Numbered from the stretch's first letter, positions 45,971 through 56,195 are shown. The stretch: DNA of 64,000 nt from Hydromonas duriensis (GCF_004363775.1 NZ_SNZE01000001.1:1-64000), one strand, 5' to 3'. Program-made: numbers and translations. The notes: generated by a model not told the origin, from the letters alone.

Positions 45971-45999
45971 AAAAAACCAGCTTGAAAAGCTGGTTTTTT
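45971..45999. terminator. Intrinsic terminator after the prepilin gene
   Basis: AAAAAACCAGCTT (45971-45983) and AAGCTGGTTTTTT (45987-45999) form a 13-base stem with a GAA loop. The A and T ends let it also stop transcripts from the minus-strand gene that follows. Confidence 0.9.
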
Positions 46000-46002
46000 A
46001 TT

Positions 46003-46149
46003 TTATTTGTCGCACACATGAGCTTGATGGTTCCACGCGCCACCAGCGTCTAAACATTGGTCTATTTGGTAATTGTCATACAGCCAACGTCCAAAAACCA
46101 TCATTAAAAAAATAATAAACGTGATGATAAATAAGGTTTTACGACTCAT
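46003..46149 (-). CDS. 48-residue single-pass membrane protein with CLDAGGAWN motif
   Basis: The frame runs from ATG at 46149 to TAA at 46003-46005 on the minus strand. It encodes MSRKTLFIITFIIFLMMVFG as a transmembrane helix, then a short exported tail with QCLDAGGAWN and a second Cys near the end (HVCDK). AAAGG lies 9 bases upstream. Small proteins with this C-x-D-x-GG-x-W pattern and two cysteines recur as uncharacterised envelope proteins. It lies directly downstream of serB and may be its operon partner. Confidence 0.65.
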   Translation of the reverse strand: MSRKTLFIITFIIFLMMVFGRWLYDNYQIDQCLDAGGAWNHQAHVCDK

Positions 46150-46174
46150 TTTCTAAGGCCTTTCACTTTTATTT

Positions 46175-47020
46175 TCAGTTTAAGATTTCAATTAAACCGT
46201 CTAAACCCATATGGTTAAAGCTAATCATGGCCTTCTCTTGCACGCGTGGCTTGGCGTGGTAGGCGACTGATAAACCACTGATGCTCATCATGGCCAAGTC
46301 ATTTGCGCCGTCTCCCATGCAAATGGCACTACTGCACGGGGTATTTAAGGCCTCGCAATAAGCTTGTACTGTCGCTGCTTTGACATCTGCATTGACGATG
46401 GTGTTGGTGACACGTCCTGTGATTTTACCGTTGATAATCTCAAGCTCGTTTGAGCGTGCATGGGTTAAATTCAGACGTTGTTTGATTGCATCGGTAAAAA
46501 AACTAAAACCACCCGACACCAGTAAAGTTTCTAAGCCGTGAGCATGGGCTCGCTTTACCAATCGCTCCGCCCCTGGGTTGAGTTGTAAGCGCTCGTCTAA
46601 TACGCGCTGCAGTACATCTGCATCAGTATCAGCTAAAATGGCCAAGCGACGACGTAGGCTCTCGTTAAAGTCTGTAATCTCTCCTCGCATAGCCGCTTCA
46701 GTGATGGCCGCAACTTCAGTTTTTTTTCCGCATAAATCAGCTATTTCATCAATGCACTCAATATTGATAACTGTTGAGTCCATATCCATGGCCAACAGTT
46801 TAAATTGTTGCCAATTGTAATCTCGCTCAAGCAAGGCAATGTCAATCCCTGCTGCTTGTGCCGTATTTTTTAATTGGATGCTGCTTTTGGGGTCGAACAA
46901 CGTGTTTTCAAGTTTAAAGCACGTGGCACTGACACGACGCAACTCGCCTGGCAGCTGATGAACCAAAGAGTGGACAAGTTCATCGGTTAATTTAGAAGGG
47001 TGTTGGAAAACAATTTTCAT
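46175..47020 (-). CDS. serB: Phosphoserine phosphatase SerB
   Basis: The ATG at 47020 (MKIVFQHPSKL) gives 281 residues; the frame extends 27 codons upstream with a His/Asn-rich stretch that does not look conserved. HAD motifs are intact: AMDMDSTVIN (nucleophile Asp), LVSGGFSFFTDAI, and CMGDGANDLAMM. The enzyme makes L-serine from phosphoserine. An N-terminal ACT-like portion precedes the HAD domain. thiD lies 16 bases upstream on the same strand. Confidence 0.94.
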   Translation of the reverse strand: MKIVFQHPSKLTDELVHSLVHQLPGELRRVSATCFKLENTLFDPKSSIQLKNTAQAAGIDIALLERDYNWQQFKLLAMDMDSTVINIECIDEIADLCGKKTEVAAITEAAMRGEITDFNESLRRRLAILADTDADVLQRVLDERLQLNPGAERLVKRAHAHGLETLLVSGGFSFFTDAIKQRLNLTHARSNELEIINGKITGRVTNTIVNADVKAATVQAYCEALNTPCSSAICMGDGANDLAMMSISGLSVAYHAKPRVQEKAMISFNHMGLDGLIEILN

Positions 47021-47036
47021 AATAGAATGATATGAG

Positions 47037-47930
47037 TTATTGGAGTGTGCTGGGTGATGGTGTGGGGCGTTTTCCGATTGATTTTGTTTGTGGTTCAGCA
47101 TCCTCTTCCCCTTCGCGAGTCCAATAAAAACGGTCAGGGATTTTTTTGCCCATGCCCATTTTTATGCCTTTTTTGAGAGTTTGCCAAGTAAATTCTAAGG
47201 CCTCGCCGACAGCCTGAGGGGTGGGTTGGCTGTGTGCAATTAAGGCCGTAATCGCTGCGGATAAGGTGGTATTTGCACCTAAAAAAGAGTCCGTTAGGCG
47301 TGATGTTGTGTCTGAGCGAAGTAAGCCGTCCGCATGAAACAATTGATGCACAACTTGAGGGTCGGGGGCGTAAGCATCGGTCAACAATACAAATTCGCAA
47401 CCCATGCCCAGAATGGCCTGTGCGTGCGCGCGACTAACAGCGTCAGGCGCATGTTGTTTCAGGTTGGAAAAATCATGCTTGATTTCAGCCAGTTGAGCAA
47501 GCAATGGCTTTTGTGTGATTAGCAAATGAGTGTTCGGTATGATGAGCTCATGAATGGCACGTAAAATTTCATCGGCGTCGTTTTCTTCATCGTCATCGGC
47601 CACCAAAATTGAAGGAGCCAGTATCACAGGTAATTGCGGATAATCAGAGATGATTTCAGCAATCACTCGCACCATATTGATGTCGGGCAAAACGCCAATT
47701 TTAATGGCGTGAATTACTGAATCTTCAAGCAAAGTTCGAGCTTGGTCATCAATCCAATCCGCATCTAATGGACAAACCGCATCCAGTTGAGAGAAGTCGC
47801 CCGTCAGTAAAGCGGTCGGAACAGTAAACGCAGATGTTTCTAAGCTGGCGCAAGTGACTACGTCACCTGCAATGCCTGCTCCGCCAGTAGGGTCGTGTGC
47901 GTTAAAACTCAAAACGATGGGATAGCTCAT
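47037..47930 (-). CDS. thiD: Hydroxymethylpyrimidine/phosphomethylpyrimidine kinase ThiD
   Basis: This 297-residue ribokinase-fold enzyme phosphorylates HMP and HMP-P for thiamine synthesis. The N terminus IVLSFNAHDPTGGAGIAGD is the betaproteobacterial form of the family motif. KIGVLPDINMVRVIAEI and a late GANTTLSAAITALIA follow, the anion-hole region. About 30 residues of charged tail follow (EGEEDAEPQTKS), which is unusual. It is divergent from the rubredoxin gene, a known gene pair in this order. Confidence 0.88.
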   Translation of the reverse strand: MSYPIVLSFNAHDPTGGAGIAGDVVTCASLETSAFTVPTALLTGDFSQLDAVCPLDADWIDDQARTLLEDSVIHAIKIGVLPDINMVRVIAEIISDYPQLPVILAPSILVADDDEENDADEILRAIHELIIPNTHLLITQKPLLAQLAEIKHDFSNLKQHAPDAVSRAHAQAILGMGCEFVLLTDAYAPDPQVVHQLFHADGLLRSDTTSRLTDSFLGANTTLSAAITALIAHSQPTPQAVGEALEFTWQTLKKGIKMGMGKKIPDRFYWTREGEEDAEPQTKSIGKRPTPSPSTLQ

Positions 47931-47966
47931 GATTGATAAGTTAACTGTTAATATGGTTGAAAATTA

Positions 47967-48016
47967 GGTACAAAGCCTTATCTATTCAAAAGGCAGCAAT
48001 ATGGTAATATTGTACC
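47967..48016. promoter_or_regulatory. Nested inverted repeats between thiD and rubredoxin genes
   Basis: GGTACAA (47967-47973) pairs with TTGTACC (48010-48016), and inside it CAATAT (47997-48002) pairs with ATATTG (48007-48012). Lying between divergent genes, they are candidate operators. I cannot name a regulator. Confidence 0.35.
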
Positions 48017-48070
48017 TGTTTGTGGTGTGCGCATGCGCATTTGAGTTAAGTTTGAGTAAAAAGGAAAAAC

Positions 48071-48235
48071 ATGAAAACGTGGATATGTTTAATTTGTGGC
48101 TGGGTATACGATGAAGAAACAGGCTCACCTGAAGACGGTATCCCTGCGGGCACAAAATGGGAAGACGTGCCGATGAATTGGACGTGTCCAGAGTGTGGCG
48201 CACGCAAAGAAGATTTTGAAATGATGGAAATATAA
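48071..48235 (+). CDS. Rubredoxin
   Basis: This 54-residue protein has the two iron-binding knuckles CLICGWVYDE and CPECGARKEDFE, which bind one Fe by four Cys. It starts MKTWIC with AAGGAAA upstream. It is an electron carrier, used by alkane hydroxylases, ROS reductases or other partners; the partner cannot be told here. The pairing with thiD is common in Burkholderiales. Confidence 0.95.
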   Translation: MKTWICLICGWVYDEETGSPEDGIPAGTKWEDVPMNWTCPECGARKEDFEMMEI

Positions 48236-48293
48236 TTCAGGCCTTTAAAACGTGACGTGAAACAACGCTAATATGGCTAATAGATTGTTTTAC

Positions 48294-48322
48294 TTGATTT
48301 CTTTGTTGAAATTCTTTAGAAT
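48294..48322 (+). promoter_or_regulatory. Candidate sigma-70 promoter of rplU-rpmA
   Basis: TTGATT (48294-48299) and TAGAAT (48317-48322) are spaced by 17 bases, about 55 bases before the rplU start. Confidence 0.55.
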
Positions 48323-48324
48323 AT

Positions 48325-48356
48325 ACCCTCTTTTCGCAATGGTGCGTTAAGAGGGT
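48325..48356 (+). promoter_or_regulatory. Stem-loop in the rplU 5' leader
   Basis: ACCCTCTT (48325-48332) pairs with AAGAGGGT (48349-48356) around a 16-base loop and is followed by TTTAATTTT. It sits between the predicted promoter and the ribosome binding site, so it is a candidate autoregulatory or attenuation element. Confidence 0.4.
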
Positions 48357-48377
48357 TTTAATTTTAAGGAATTATTC

Positions 48378-48689
48378 ATGTACGCAGTCATAAAAACTGG
48401 CGGTAAGCAATATCGCGTTATCGCTGGCCAAAAATTGAAAATAGAACAGATCGCTGCTGACGTTGGACAACAAATTACCTTGAACGAAGTCTTAGCCGTG
48501 GGTACGGGTGAAGGCTTGGTTGTGGGTACGCCGTTGGTGTCAGGTGCTTCTGTCGTCGCAAAAGTATTGTCGCAAGGTCGCCACGACAAAGTACGCATTT
48601 TCAAAATGCGCCGTCGTAAACACTACCAAAAGCGCCAAGGTCACCGTCAAAACTACACTGAAATCGTTATCGAAACAGTTAATGCTTAA
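48378..48689 (+). CDS. rplU: 50S ribosomal protein L21
   Basis: This 103-residue protein begins [18 protein letters not shown] and contains the [21 protein letters not shown] motif that contacts 23S rRNA. Length and sequence are typical. AAGGA precedes the ATG. rpmA follows about 100 bases later, the normal order. Confidence 0.98.
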   Translation: MYAVIKTGGKQYRVIAGQKLKIEQIAADVGQQITLNEVLAVGTGEGLVVGTPLVSGASVVAKVLSQGRHDKVRIFKMRRRKHYQKRQGHRQNYTEIVIETVNA

Positions 48690-48785
48690 TTGTCGATTCT
48701 AAAGATTCGTTTTTAACGGTACAAATCAAATACGCTGGTTCGCATCAGGCGGGCTGGGTTTAGAAATTATGTAAAGGATGTCATC

Positions 48786-49040
48786 ATGGCACAAAAGAAG
48801 GGCGGCGGCTCTACGCGAAATGGTCGTGAATCAGAATCGAAACGCTTGGGCGTGAAGATGTACGGCGGCGAACACATTGTTCCAGGCAACATCATCATTC
48901 GCCAACGTGGTACAGAGTACCATGCAGGTGAAGGCGTGGGTATGGGCAAGGACCACACTTTATTCGCATTGGTTGAAGGTAAGGTTCAGTTCTCAATCAA
49001 GGGCGCGCAAAAACGCCGCACAGTCAGTATCGTGTCTTAA
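48786..49040 (+). CDS. rpmA: 50S ribosomal protein L27
   Basis: This 84-residue protein starts [20 protein letters not shown], with the N-terminal tail that reaches the peptidyl transferase centre. [26 protein letters not shown] is the family core. It is followed by its own terminator before obgE. Confidence 0.98.
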   Translation: MAQKKGGGSTRNGRESESKRLGVKMYGGEHIVPGNIIIRQRGTEYHAGEGVGMGKDHTLFALVEGKVQFSIKGAQKRRTVSIVS

Positions 49041-49056
49041 TCGATGTGATATGTGA

Positions 49057-49086
49057 AAAAAAAGCCCCAAGTTTGGGGCTTTTTTT
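49057..49086 (+). terminator. Intrinsic terminator after rpmA
   Basis: A-rich arm ending GCCCCAA (49057-49070) pairs with TTGGGGC and the T run (49073-49086). It separates the ribosomal proteins from obgE, although the T run overlaps the likely obgE promoter. Confidence 0.88.
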
Positions 49087-49114
49087 GTGGGTAAATGGTT
49101 GAGCGCGGTATAAT
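49085..49114 (+). promoter_or_regulatory. Candidate promoter of obgE
   Basis: TTGTGG (49085-49090) and TATAAT (49109-49114) are separated by 18 bases. The -35 box starts in the terminator T run. Confidence 0.5.
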
Positions 49115-49141
49115 TGGACAACACGGAAGACCGTCTATTAA

Positions 49142-50326
<1,185 letters not shown>

Positions 50327-50328
50327 GC

Positions 50329-51483
50329 ATGATGGAGTGGAATCTGCCCGCTGACTTGGCGTCGGCGTCGGTTATAAAATCAGCGAAACGAGTCGTGGTT
50401 AAAGTGGGTAGCAGCTTAGTGACCAACGAGGGTCGAGGTTTGGACGAACAAGCGATTGCCAGTTGGGCGACACAAATCGCTTGCTTGCGTGCGCTGGGTA
50501 AAGAGGTGGTGTTGGTTTCCAGCGGTGCGATTGCTGAGGGCATGAAGCGTCTAGGCTGGAGTAAGCGACCGACCCATATTGATGAGTTGCAGGCAGCGGC
50601 TGCAGTAGGGCAAATGGGTCTGGCGCAGGTCTATGAAACTCAATTTGCGAAGCATCAACTGACGACCGCTCAGATTCTATTGACTCACGCCGATTTGGCG
50701 GATCGCGCACGTTATCTAAATGCCCGTTCAGCTATGTTTACGCTGCTGCGTTTGGGCGTGATACCGATTATTAATGAAAACGACACCGTGGTCACTGATG
50801 AAATTAAAGTAGGTGACAACGACACACTGGGTGCACTGGTCGCGAATTTAATTGAAGCGGATGTATTGGTGATTTTAACGGATCAAGCGGGACTGTACAC
50901 CGCCGACCCACGCAAGCATTCAGATGCTCAATTGATTCAAACCGCTCCAGCTGGTTTGTTGCAGCTTGAACAGATGGCGGGAGGCGCAGGCAGCAACATT
51001 GGCACAGGCGGTATGTTGACCAAGGTTTTGGCTGCAAAACGAGCGATGAAAAGCGGTGCGCATACGGTGATTGCCAGCGGTCGCGAGCTTAATGTGTTGC
51101 CACGTTTAGCTGAAGGCGAGCGCATTGGCACGGAGCTTAAAGCGCAGGTGGCATTGCTCACTGCTCGTCAACAGTGGTTGGCTGACCATTTGCAGTTGCG
51201 CGGGCGTGTGGTGCTTGATGCAGGGGCTGTTCGCGCAGTCCAAGATGCTGGTAAAAGCGTATTGCCAATTGGAGTGTTGCGTGTAGAGGGTCTTTTCGAC
51301 CGTGGCGATGTCGTGGCATGTGTGGATGAGCAGGGGCTAGAAATAGCCCGTGGTCTGGTTAATTACAGCAGCGGCGATGCGATGCGCATTGCCCGTCATG
51401 CGAGCGATACGTTTGGCGATTTATTGGGTCGTGATGCGGATGAAGCTGAGTTGATTCATCGAAATAACTTGGTGCGGGTCTAA
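50329..51483 (+). CDS. proB: Glutamate 5-kinase
   Basis: This 384-residue enzyme phosphorylates glutamate, the first step of proline synthesis. [14 protein letters not shown] and [16 protein letters not shown] form the kinase start, with [20 protein letters not shown] and [15 protein letters not shown]. The C-terminal PUA domain ends with [16 protein letters not shown]. It follows obgE at once; this order is common in betaproteobacteria. Its stop overlaps the tadA start by one base. Confidence 0.96.
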   Translation: MMEWNLPADLASASVIKSAKRVVVKVGSSLVTNEGRGLDEQAIASWATQIACLRALGKEVVLVSSGAIAEGMKRLGWSKRPTHIDELQAAAAVGQMGLAQVYETQFAKHQLTTAQILLTHADLADRARYLNARSAMFTLLRLGVIPIINENDTVVTDEIKVGDNDTLGALVANLIEADVLVILTDQAGLYTADPRKHSDAQLIQTAPAGLLQLEQMAGGAGSNIGTGGMLTKVLAAKRAMKSGAHTVIASGRELNVLPRLAEGERIGTELKAQVALLTARQQWLADHLQLRGRVVLDAGAVRAVQDAGKSVLPIGVLRVEGLFDRGDVVACVDEQGLEIARGLVNYSSGDAMRIARHASDTFGDLLGRDADEAELIHRNNLVRV

Positions 51484-51971
51484 TGCATCCTTGGCACTCA
51501 TCTGAAGAACGCGACGCATATTTCATGCGCTTGGCGCTGGTCGCAGCTCGACACGCCTACGACGCAGGCGAAGTCCCAGTAGGGGCGGTGGTGGTCTATC
51601 GAGATGAGGTGGTCGCAACAGGCTTTAATCAGCCTATAGCTTTGCACGATGCCAGTGCTCATGCGGAAATGCAAGCATTACGAGCCGCAGGTTTGACTTT
51701 GAAAAATTATCGACTACCTGAATGCGAGTTGTTTGTCACCTTAGAGCCTTGTTTAATGTGTGCAGGCGCAATGATGCACGCTCGTTTATCTAGGGTTGTA
51801 TTCGCAACCCATGATTATAAAACTGGAGTAGCAGGTTCCGTGCTTGATGTGTTTGATAATGCACGTTTGAATCATCATGCACAGGTAACGGGCGGGGTCT
51901 TGGCACAAGAGGCGCGCGAATTGTTACAGCTTTTTTTTCGTGAGCGACGGCAATTGGCAAAAAAGCCTTGA
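51483..51971 (+). CDS. tadA: tRNA-specific adenosine deaminase TadA
   Basis: This 162-residue deaminase has the zinc/catalytic motif SAHAEMQAL (His, Glu) and PCLMCAGAMMHAR (two Cys). It converts A34 to inosine in tRNA-Arg. FMRLALVAARHAYDAGEVPVGAVV is the family start. It is co-translated with proB through the overlap and is followed by a strong terminator shared with mrcA. Confidence 0.94.
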   Translation: MHPWHSSEERDAYFMRLALVAARHAYDAGEVPVGAVVVYRDEVVATGFNQPIALHDASAHAEMQALRAAGLTLKNYRLPECELFVTLEPCLMCAGAMMHARLSRVVFATHDYKTGVAGSVLDVFDNARLNHHAQVTGGVLAQEARELLQLFFRERRQLAKKP

Positions 51972-52020
51972 GTGCCAAGTCATCACATTCATTTATTCAG
52001 CTTTTAGTTCACCGACTTTA

Positions 52021-52060
52021 AAAATAAAACAGCGAATCAAAAGATTCGCTGTTTTATTTT
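52021..52060. terminator. Long bidirectional terminator between tadA and mrcA
   Basis: The 18-base arms AAAATAAAACAGCGAATC (52021-52038) and its exact complement (52043-52060) enclose AAAA. It has A and T tracts on both sides and even overlaps the mrcA stop codon. Confidence 0.92.
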
Positions 52061-54533
52061 ACGGAGCAGGTGGTTCAGAGGCTGCAGGTTTTGGTTTATC
52101 CACAGGAGGTCTGTATACAAACGGTGTCAACGGATCAGAGCCGTTTGGCTTCGGTTTGCTGACTTCTTTGACATCCGCTTCATTGACTTTTTCTGCTGCT
52201 TGGCGAGCCTCGCTATTCGCAGGAGGAATCGCGCGGCTGTCTACTTTTAACTCCTCAGGAGTTTGTTTGTCTACGCCTGTATCGGTCGTGGGGTCTGATG
52301 GTGTTGCGTTATCAGAACCATATTTTTCAAAATTATCAGAGTGAGCTTCCACTTTTTGCTTGTTGAGCGCGACTCTCATGTAGCTCATCCAGATAGGCAG
52401 TGCTAACGTACCACCAAACTCACTGGCACCCAGTGATTTTGGTTTGTCAAAGCCCATCCAAGCGATACCAACCAGTTTAGGGTGATAGCCGTTGAACCAT
52501 GCGTCTACGGCGTCATTCGTCGTCCCTGTTTTACCTGCAATGTCATTGCGTCCCAAAGCCATTGCAGCACGTGCAGTCCCGCTACGTACGACACCGCGCA
52601 TGAGCGAATCTGTCATGGCTGCATTTTTTTCTGTGATGACTCGGTTGGCGGGGTCGCCAGCTTTTTTCGGTTGGGCTTGCAAAATGATTGCGCCTGTGCG
52701 ATCAATTACTTTACTGATGATATATGGGTTGACTTTGTATCCGCCGTTGGCAAATACGCCGTAAGCCCCCGCCATTTGCCAGCTGTTGACGCCAACCGCA
52801 CCAAGCGCAACAGTTAGGTATTGGTCAATACGGTTCGCCTCAAAACCAAAGCGAGTGGCGTATTGACGGAAATAGTCATTGCCGATGCTTTGTAATAGTC
52901 GAATCGACACCATGTTGCGAGAGCCTGCCAACGCTTGACTTAGCGAAATCGGACCCAAATACCGTCCATCCGAGTTTTGCGGAGTCCAAGAGCCGATTTT
53001 AATTGGGCTGTCGTTAACAATGGAGCCGGGCGTCATGTTGTTTTTTTCCATCGCCGCTGAGTAAATAAAGGGCTTAATACCTGAACCCGGTTGACGGAAG
53101 CCTTGGGTGACATGGTTGAATTTGCTTAGATTGTAGTCAAAGCCGCCTACCAAGGCGCGAATAGCACCATCGGTGGTCGACATTGAAACAAAAGAAGCTT
53201 GTACTTCGGGCACTTGCGCAATGTGCCATGTGGCATCAGCCGCAGATTCAACGACGCGAATAACCGAGCCAGCTTTGATTGGGTTTTTGCTCGGGGCTTT
53301 CACATTCATGTTCACATTGATGTTCTCACCATCAGCTAGAACCGCTTTGACACTGCCACCACTGACACCTAAAACCACTGCAGCACGCATTTCGTCAAAA
53401 TCATTATGCGAATCGAAAATTTTATCGAGGGCTTTGATTTGCTCTTCGGGTTTACTTGGTAAGGGGTAAGTGGCTTCTGGGCCACGGTAGCCTTTACGGC
53501 GATCATAGCTGACGATGGCGTTGCGCACGCCGTTGTATGCCGCAGTTTGTTCTTCGCTGTTGATGGTGGTGTAAACTTTCAAACCTTCGGTATAAGCCGC
53601 TTCTTTATAGCGGTCAAACATCAGCTGGCGCGCCATTTCCGCAACGTATTCGGCGTGTACTGCGTACTGTTGGCTGATTGAAGCTGTCTTTGTGTCAATG
53701 ATGCGTACCACTTCATCTTTGGCTTTTTGGTAATCGGCTTGAGAAATTTTTCCAAGTTCAAACATCCGTTGCAAAATATACTGTTGGCGCGATTCGGCGT
53801 TGGTACGATTACGTATCGGATTGTTTGCGCTCGGAGCTTGTGGCAATGCCGCTAGCATAGCGGATTCTGCAATGGTTAGGTCTTTGATTTCTTTGCCAAA
53901 ATAAATATCGGCTGCCGCAGCAAAACCATAAGCACGTTCGCCCAAATAGATGTGATTCATATACCGTTCTAAAATCTCATCTTTGGTCAAGTTTTGCTCG
54001 ATTTTAACCGCCATCATGGCTTCGTATACTTTACGAGACAAGGTGCGTTCGTTGGTTAAAAAGAAGTTTTTTGCCAATTGTTGCGTGATGGTCGATGCAC
54101 CTTGTGGTTCGCCAGGATGCAAAATATTGTTAATAATCGCTCGACCTAAACCGTAATAGTCCACGCCATGATGCTCATAAAACCGCGCATCTTCAATGGC
54201 TAAAATCGCATCTTTTAAGTGTTGAGGTGTGTCTTTAAATGAAGTGGGTTTGCGGCGTTCTGCACCGAATTCGCCAATCAGTTGTCCGTCTTCAGTAAAT
54301 ACCTGCATGGCCATGCGAGGTTTGTAATCTTTGAGCGAATCAACTGAAGGCAGGTTGGGCCAAGCCAAGGTCACAAAAATCGCGCCAACAATTGGCATAA
54401 TAATGGCACTTAGCAGTCCAACGAGCATTAGACCTTTAACAATGCGTAGCCACAAAGGGCCTTTGACTTTGTTATTGGGTTGCTCGGTAGCGGGTTCGTT
54501 ACTTGTTGTATTGGGTGTATTATCTAAGCTCAT
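52059..54533 (-). CDS. mrcA: Penicillin-binding protein 1A
   Basis: This 824-residue bifunctional class A PBP has a transmembrane helix around residues 30-55 and then the GT51 glycosyltransferase domain (AILAIEDARFYEHHGVD, GASTITQQLAKN, KDEILERYMNHIYLG). The transpeptidase domain has SxxK in PGSGIKPF, SRN in AGSRNMVS, and KTG in AGKTGTTNDA. Its Pro/Ala-rich tail is poorly conserved. It polymerises and crosslinks peptidoglycan. It is divergent from pilM, as in most beta- and gammaproteobacteria. Confidence 0.97.
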   Translation of the reverse strand: MSLDNTPNTTSNEPATEQPNNKVKGPLWLRIVKGLMLVGLLSAIIMPIVGAIFVTLAWPNLPSVDSLKDYKPRMAMQVFTEDGQLIGEFGAERRKPTSFKDTPQHLKDAILAIEDARFYEHHGVDYYGLGRAIINNILHPGEPQGASTITQQLAKNFFLTNERTLSRKVYEAMMAVKIEQNLTKDEILERYMNHIYLGERAYGFAAAADIYFGKEIKDLTIAESAMLAALPQAPSANNPIRNRTNAESRQQYILQRMFELGKISQADYQKAKDEVVRIIDTKTASISQQYAVHAEYVAEMARQLMFDRYKEAAYTEGLKVYTTINSEEQTAAYNGVRNAIVSYDRRKGYRGPEATYPLPSKPEEQIKALDKIFDSHNDFDEMRAAVVLGVSGGSVKAVLADGENINVNMNVKAPSKNPIKAGSVIRVVESAADATWHIAQVPEVQASFVSMSTTDGAIRALVGGFDYNLSKFNHVTQGFRQPGSGIKPFIYSAAMEKNNMTPGSIVNDSPIKIGSWTPQNSDGRYLGPISLSQALAGSRNMVSIRLLQSIGNDYFRQYATRFGFEANRIDQYLTVALGAVGVNSWQMAGAYGVFANGGYKVNPYIISKVIDRTGAIILQAQPKKAGDPANRVITEKNAAMTDSLMRGVVRSGTARAAMALGRNDIAGKTGTTNDAVDAWFNGYHPKLVGIAWMGFDKPKSLGASEFGGTLALPIWMSYMRVALNKQKVEAHSDNFEKYGSDNATPSDPTTDTGVDKQTPEELKVDSRAIPPANSEARQAAEKVNEADVKEVSKPKPNGSDPLTPFVYRPPVDKPKPAASEPPAP

Positions 54534-54599
54534 GTGAGTGTTTTTTTATGTGTAAAGTTAGGTCATGCAAACGTCGCTTATTGTATACTCGCAAGACTA

Positions 54600-54614
54600 C
54601 TTTGTGTCACAAAG
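54600..54614. promoter_or_regulatory. 15-base palindrome between mrcA and pilM
   Basis: CTTTGTGTCACAAAG is a perfect palindrome around a central T, in the middle of the 157-base divergent gap. The shape (TTGTG-N-CACAA) is that of a dimeric regulator site. Weak TATACA-like boxes flank it, so it could govern mrcA, pilM or both. Confidence 0.45.
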
Positions 54615-54690
54615 AAACTTAAAAAGTATAAACGTTCATGGTTTAGTTCGATGGCAAGGTTGAATTAAAATTAGAGAAGCAGAGGCATTT

Positions 54691-55638
54691 TTGATTAATT
54701 GGCGTGTTTTCGATAAAAAACAGACTGTTTTGGCGATGCAGCTCGTGGATGACGAGATGCGTTATGTGCTGTGTCAAGGTGAAAAGGTCTTAAAGGCAGG
54801 TGCGTTAAAGCTTTCAGCGCATGCTGTTTCTGCTGGGCGGGTTGTTTCGCCTGACGCATTGCAATCGGCACTCAACCCGATTTTGAACGGTTTTAAAGGG
54901 TGTGTTGCGGTTATGTTGCCTTCGGATTTTGTGCATACTCATCTATTGAGTTTACCTAAAGGTCTGGATGCTGAAGAGCGTGATTATCAAATGATGCGTC
55001 ACATCACTCAAACGCTCGGTCTACAAATGGCGGATGTTTATTATGATTGGGTTGCTCTTGGTGAGGCCCAAGACCCGAAAGAAGAACATCTTTTGATGAC
55101 TGTTGCACGACAGTCGGATGTGAGTGTGTATGGCCATGTTTTTAATGGCAATTGGCAGGTGCGCTGGGTGTGTCCTGAATGCTTTGTGTGGAGCCATGCT
55201 TTTTCGGAACAGCAAGCCAAAGTGCTGGTGGTTCGAGTCGAACGTAACCAATTGTCAGTTTGGCATGTGGATGGTTCTGGGCAGGCACATTATTTACAAC
55301 GCCAGTTTAGTGCTCAAATGATGACACAAGCGGGATTTGTATATCAAGCGGTGCTTGATGATGGGCAGTCTGATGTGCTTTTACCCACAGGCTTCGTGGT
55401 GGAGGAGATTGTTCAGACGGTTACTCAGTGGCTCGGCGGCGAGCAAATGCGGGACATTCGGGCTTTATTTGGATTGGGTTCAGGAGTGGATTGGAATTTG
55501 GCAAAATTTGCGTTGCAACAAAAATTAGGCGTGCCTGTAAAAGGTGTCTTAACTGAACGCATTGATAGTTTATCTGATAGAGCCGATGTGCATAAACTGG
55601 GTGGTTTATGGCATCTTGCGACACAGGTGCAAGGATGA
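54691..55638 (+). CDS. pilM: Type IV pilus assembly protein PilM
   Basis: The product is 315 residues from a TTG start with AGAGG upstream. It is the cytoplasmic actin-like member of the PilMNOP alignment complex. It shows a PilM-like start (INWRVFDKKQTVLAMQLVDDE) and the SLPKGLDAEERDYQMMRHI region, but sequence conservation is low, so the call leans on gene order. pilN begins inside its stop codon as ATGA. Confidence 0.85.
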   Translation: MINWRVFDKKQTVLAMQLVDDEMRYVLCQGEKVLKAGALKLSAHAVSAGRVVSPDALQSALNPILNGFKGCVAVMLPSDFVHTHLLSLPKGLDAEERDYQMMRHITQTLGLQMADVYYDWVALGEAQDPKEEHLLMTVARQSDVSVYGHVFNGNWQVRWVCPECFVWSHAFSEQQAKVLVVRVERNQLSVWHVDGSGQAHYLQRQFSAQMMTQAGFVYQAVLDDGQSDVLLPTGFVVEEIVQTVTQWLGGEQMRDIRALFGLGSGVDWNLAKFALQQKLGVPVKGVLTERIDSLSDRADVHKLGGLWHLATQVQG

Positions 55639-56195
55639 AGCATACAAAACTGTTGAATCTTTGGCCTACGCCTGAATCGGTACGGCTTAACTTGCAAAAA
55701 CGCTTGTGGGCAGAGTGGTGCTTGACCGTGGCTGTAGTGGCTTTGTGTGTGTGCAGTGCTTGGCTTTATGTTCATTGGCGCATCTCACAAACAACATTGG
55801 TCAACGACATGTTGACTCAAGAAATTGCTCAGATGCAAGCCCAAGCAGGTGCTTCAACCAGTAACGAGGCTCAACAATGGTCGGACTGGCGTTATCGTCA
55901 TGCAGGGCAGTTGGATTGGATGGTGCGCTTGGCTGAAGCCTCTAGTGCTGAAGTGAGTTTTTTAAATGCAAAACAGACAGATGATAAATTGACGTTGGTG
56001 GGGCAGACTACGAACCCTACATTTGCTAAAAACGCATTGAATCTATTTGCCGAACACACCAAGCGTTATCCGCAATTAAAGTTAACTCAATTTGAACAAA
56101 AGACAGAAAAGGGGCAAACACGTTGGTTGTTCAGTGCCGAGTTAGAAACAGTCAAAGAAGACACGCCGAACCGCACTAAGGTGGTGATGCAATGA
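55635..56195 (+). CDS. pilN: Type IV pilus assembly protein PilN
   Basis: This 186-residue bitopic protein has one transmembrane helix (about residues 28-48, CLTVAVVALCVCSAWLYV), a periplasmic coil and a ferredoxin-like domain. It joins PilM through its N-terminal cytoplasmic segment (LLNLWPTPE). Genes pilM to pilP overlap each other by 1 to 4 bases, showing tight coupling. Confidence 0.85.
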   Translation: MKHTKLLNLWPTPESVRLNLQKRLWAEWCLTVAVVALCVCSAWLYVHWRISQTTLVNDMLTQEIAQMQAQAGASTSNEAQQWSDWRYRHAGQLDWMVRLAEASSAEVSFLNAKQTDDKLTLVGQTTNPTFAKNALNLFAEHTKRYPQLKLTQFEQKTEKGQTRWLFSAELETVKEDTPNRTKVVMQ

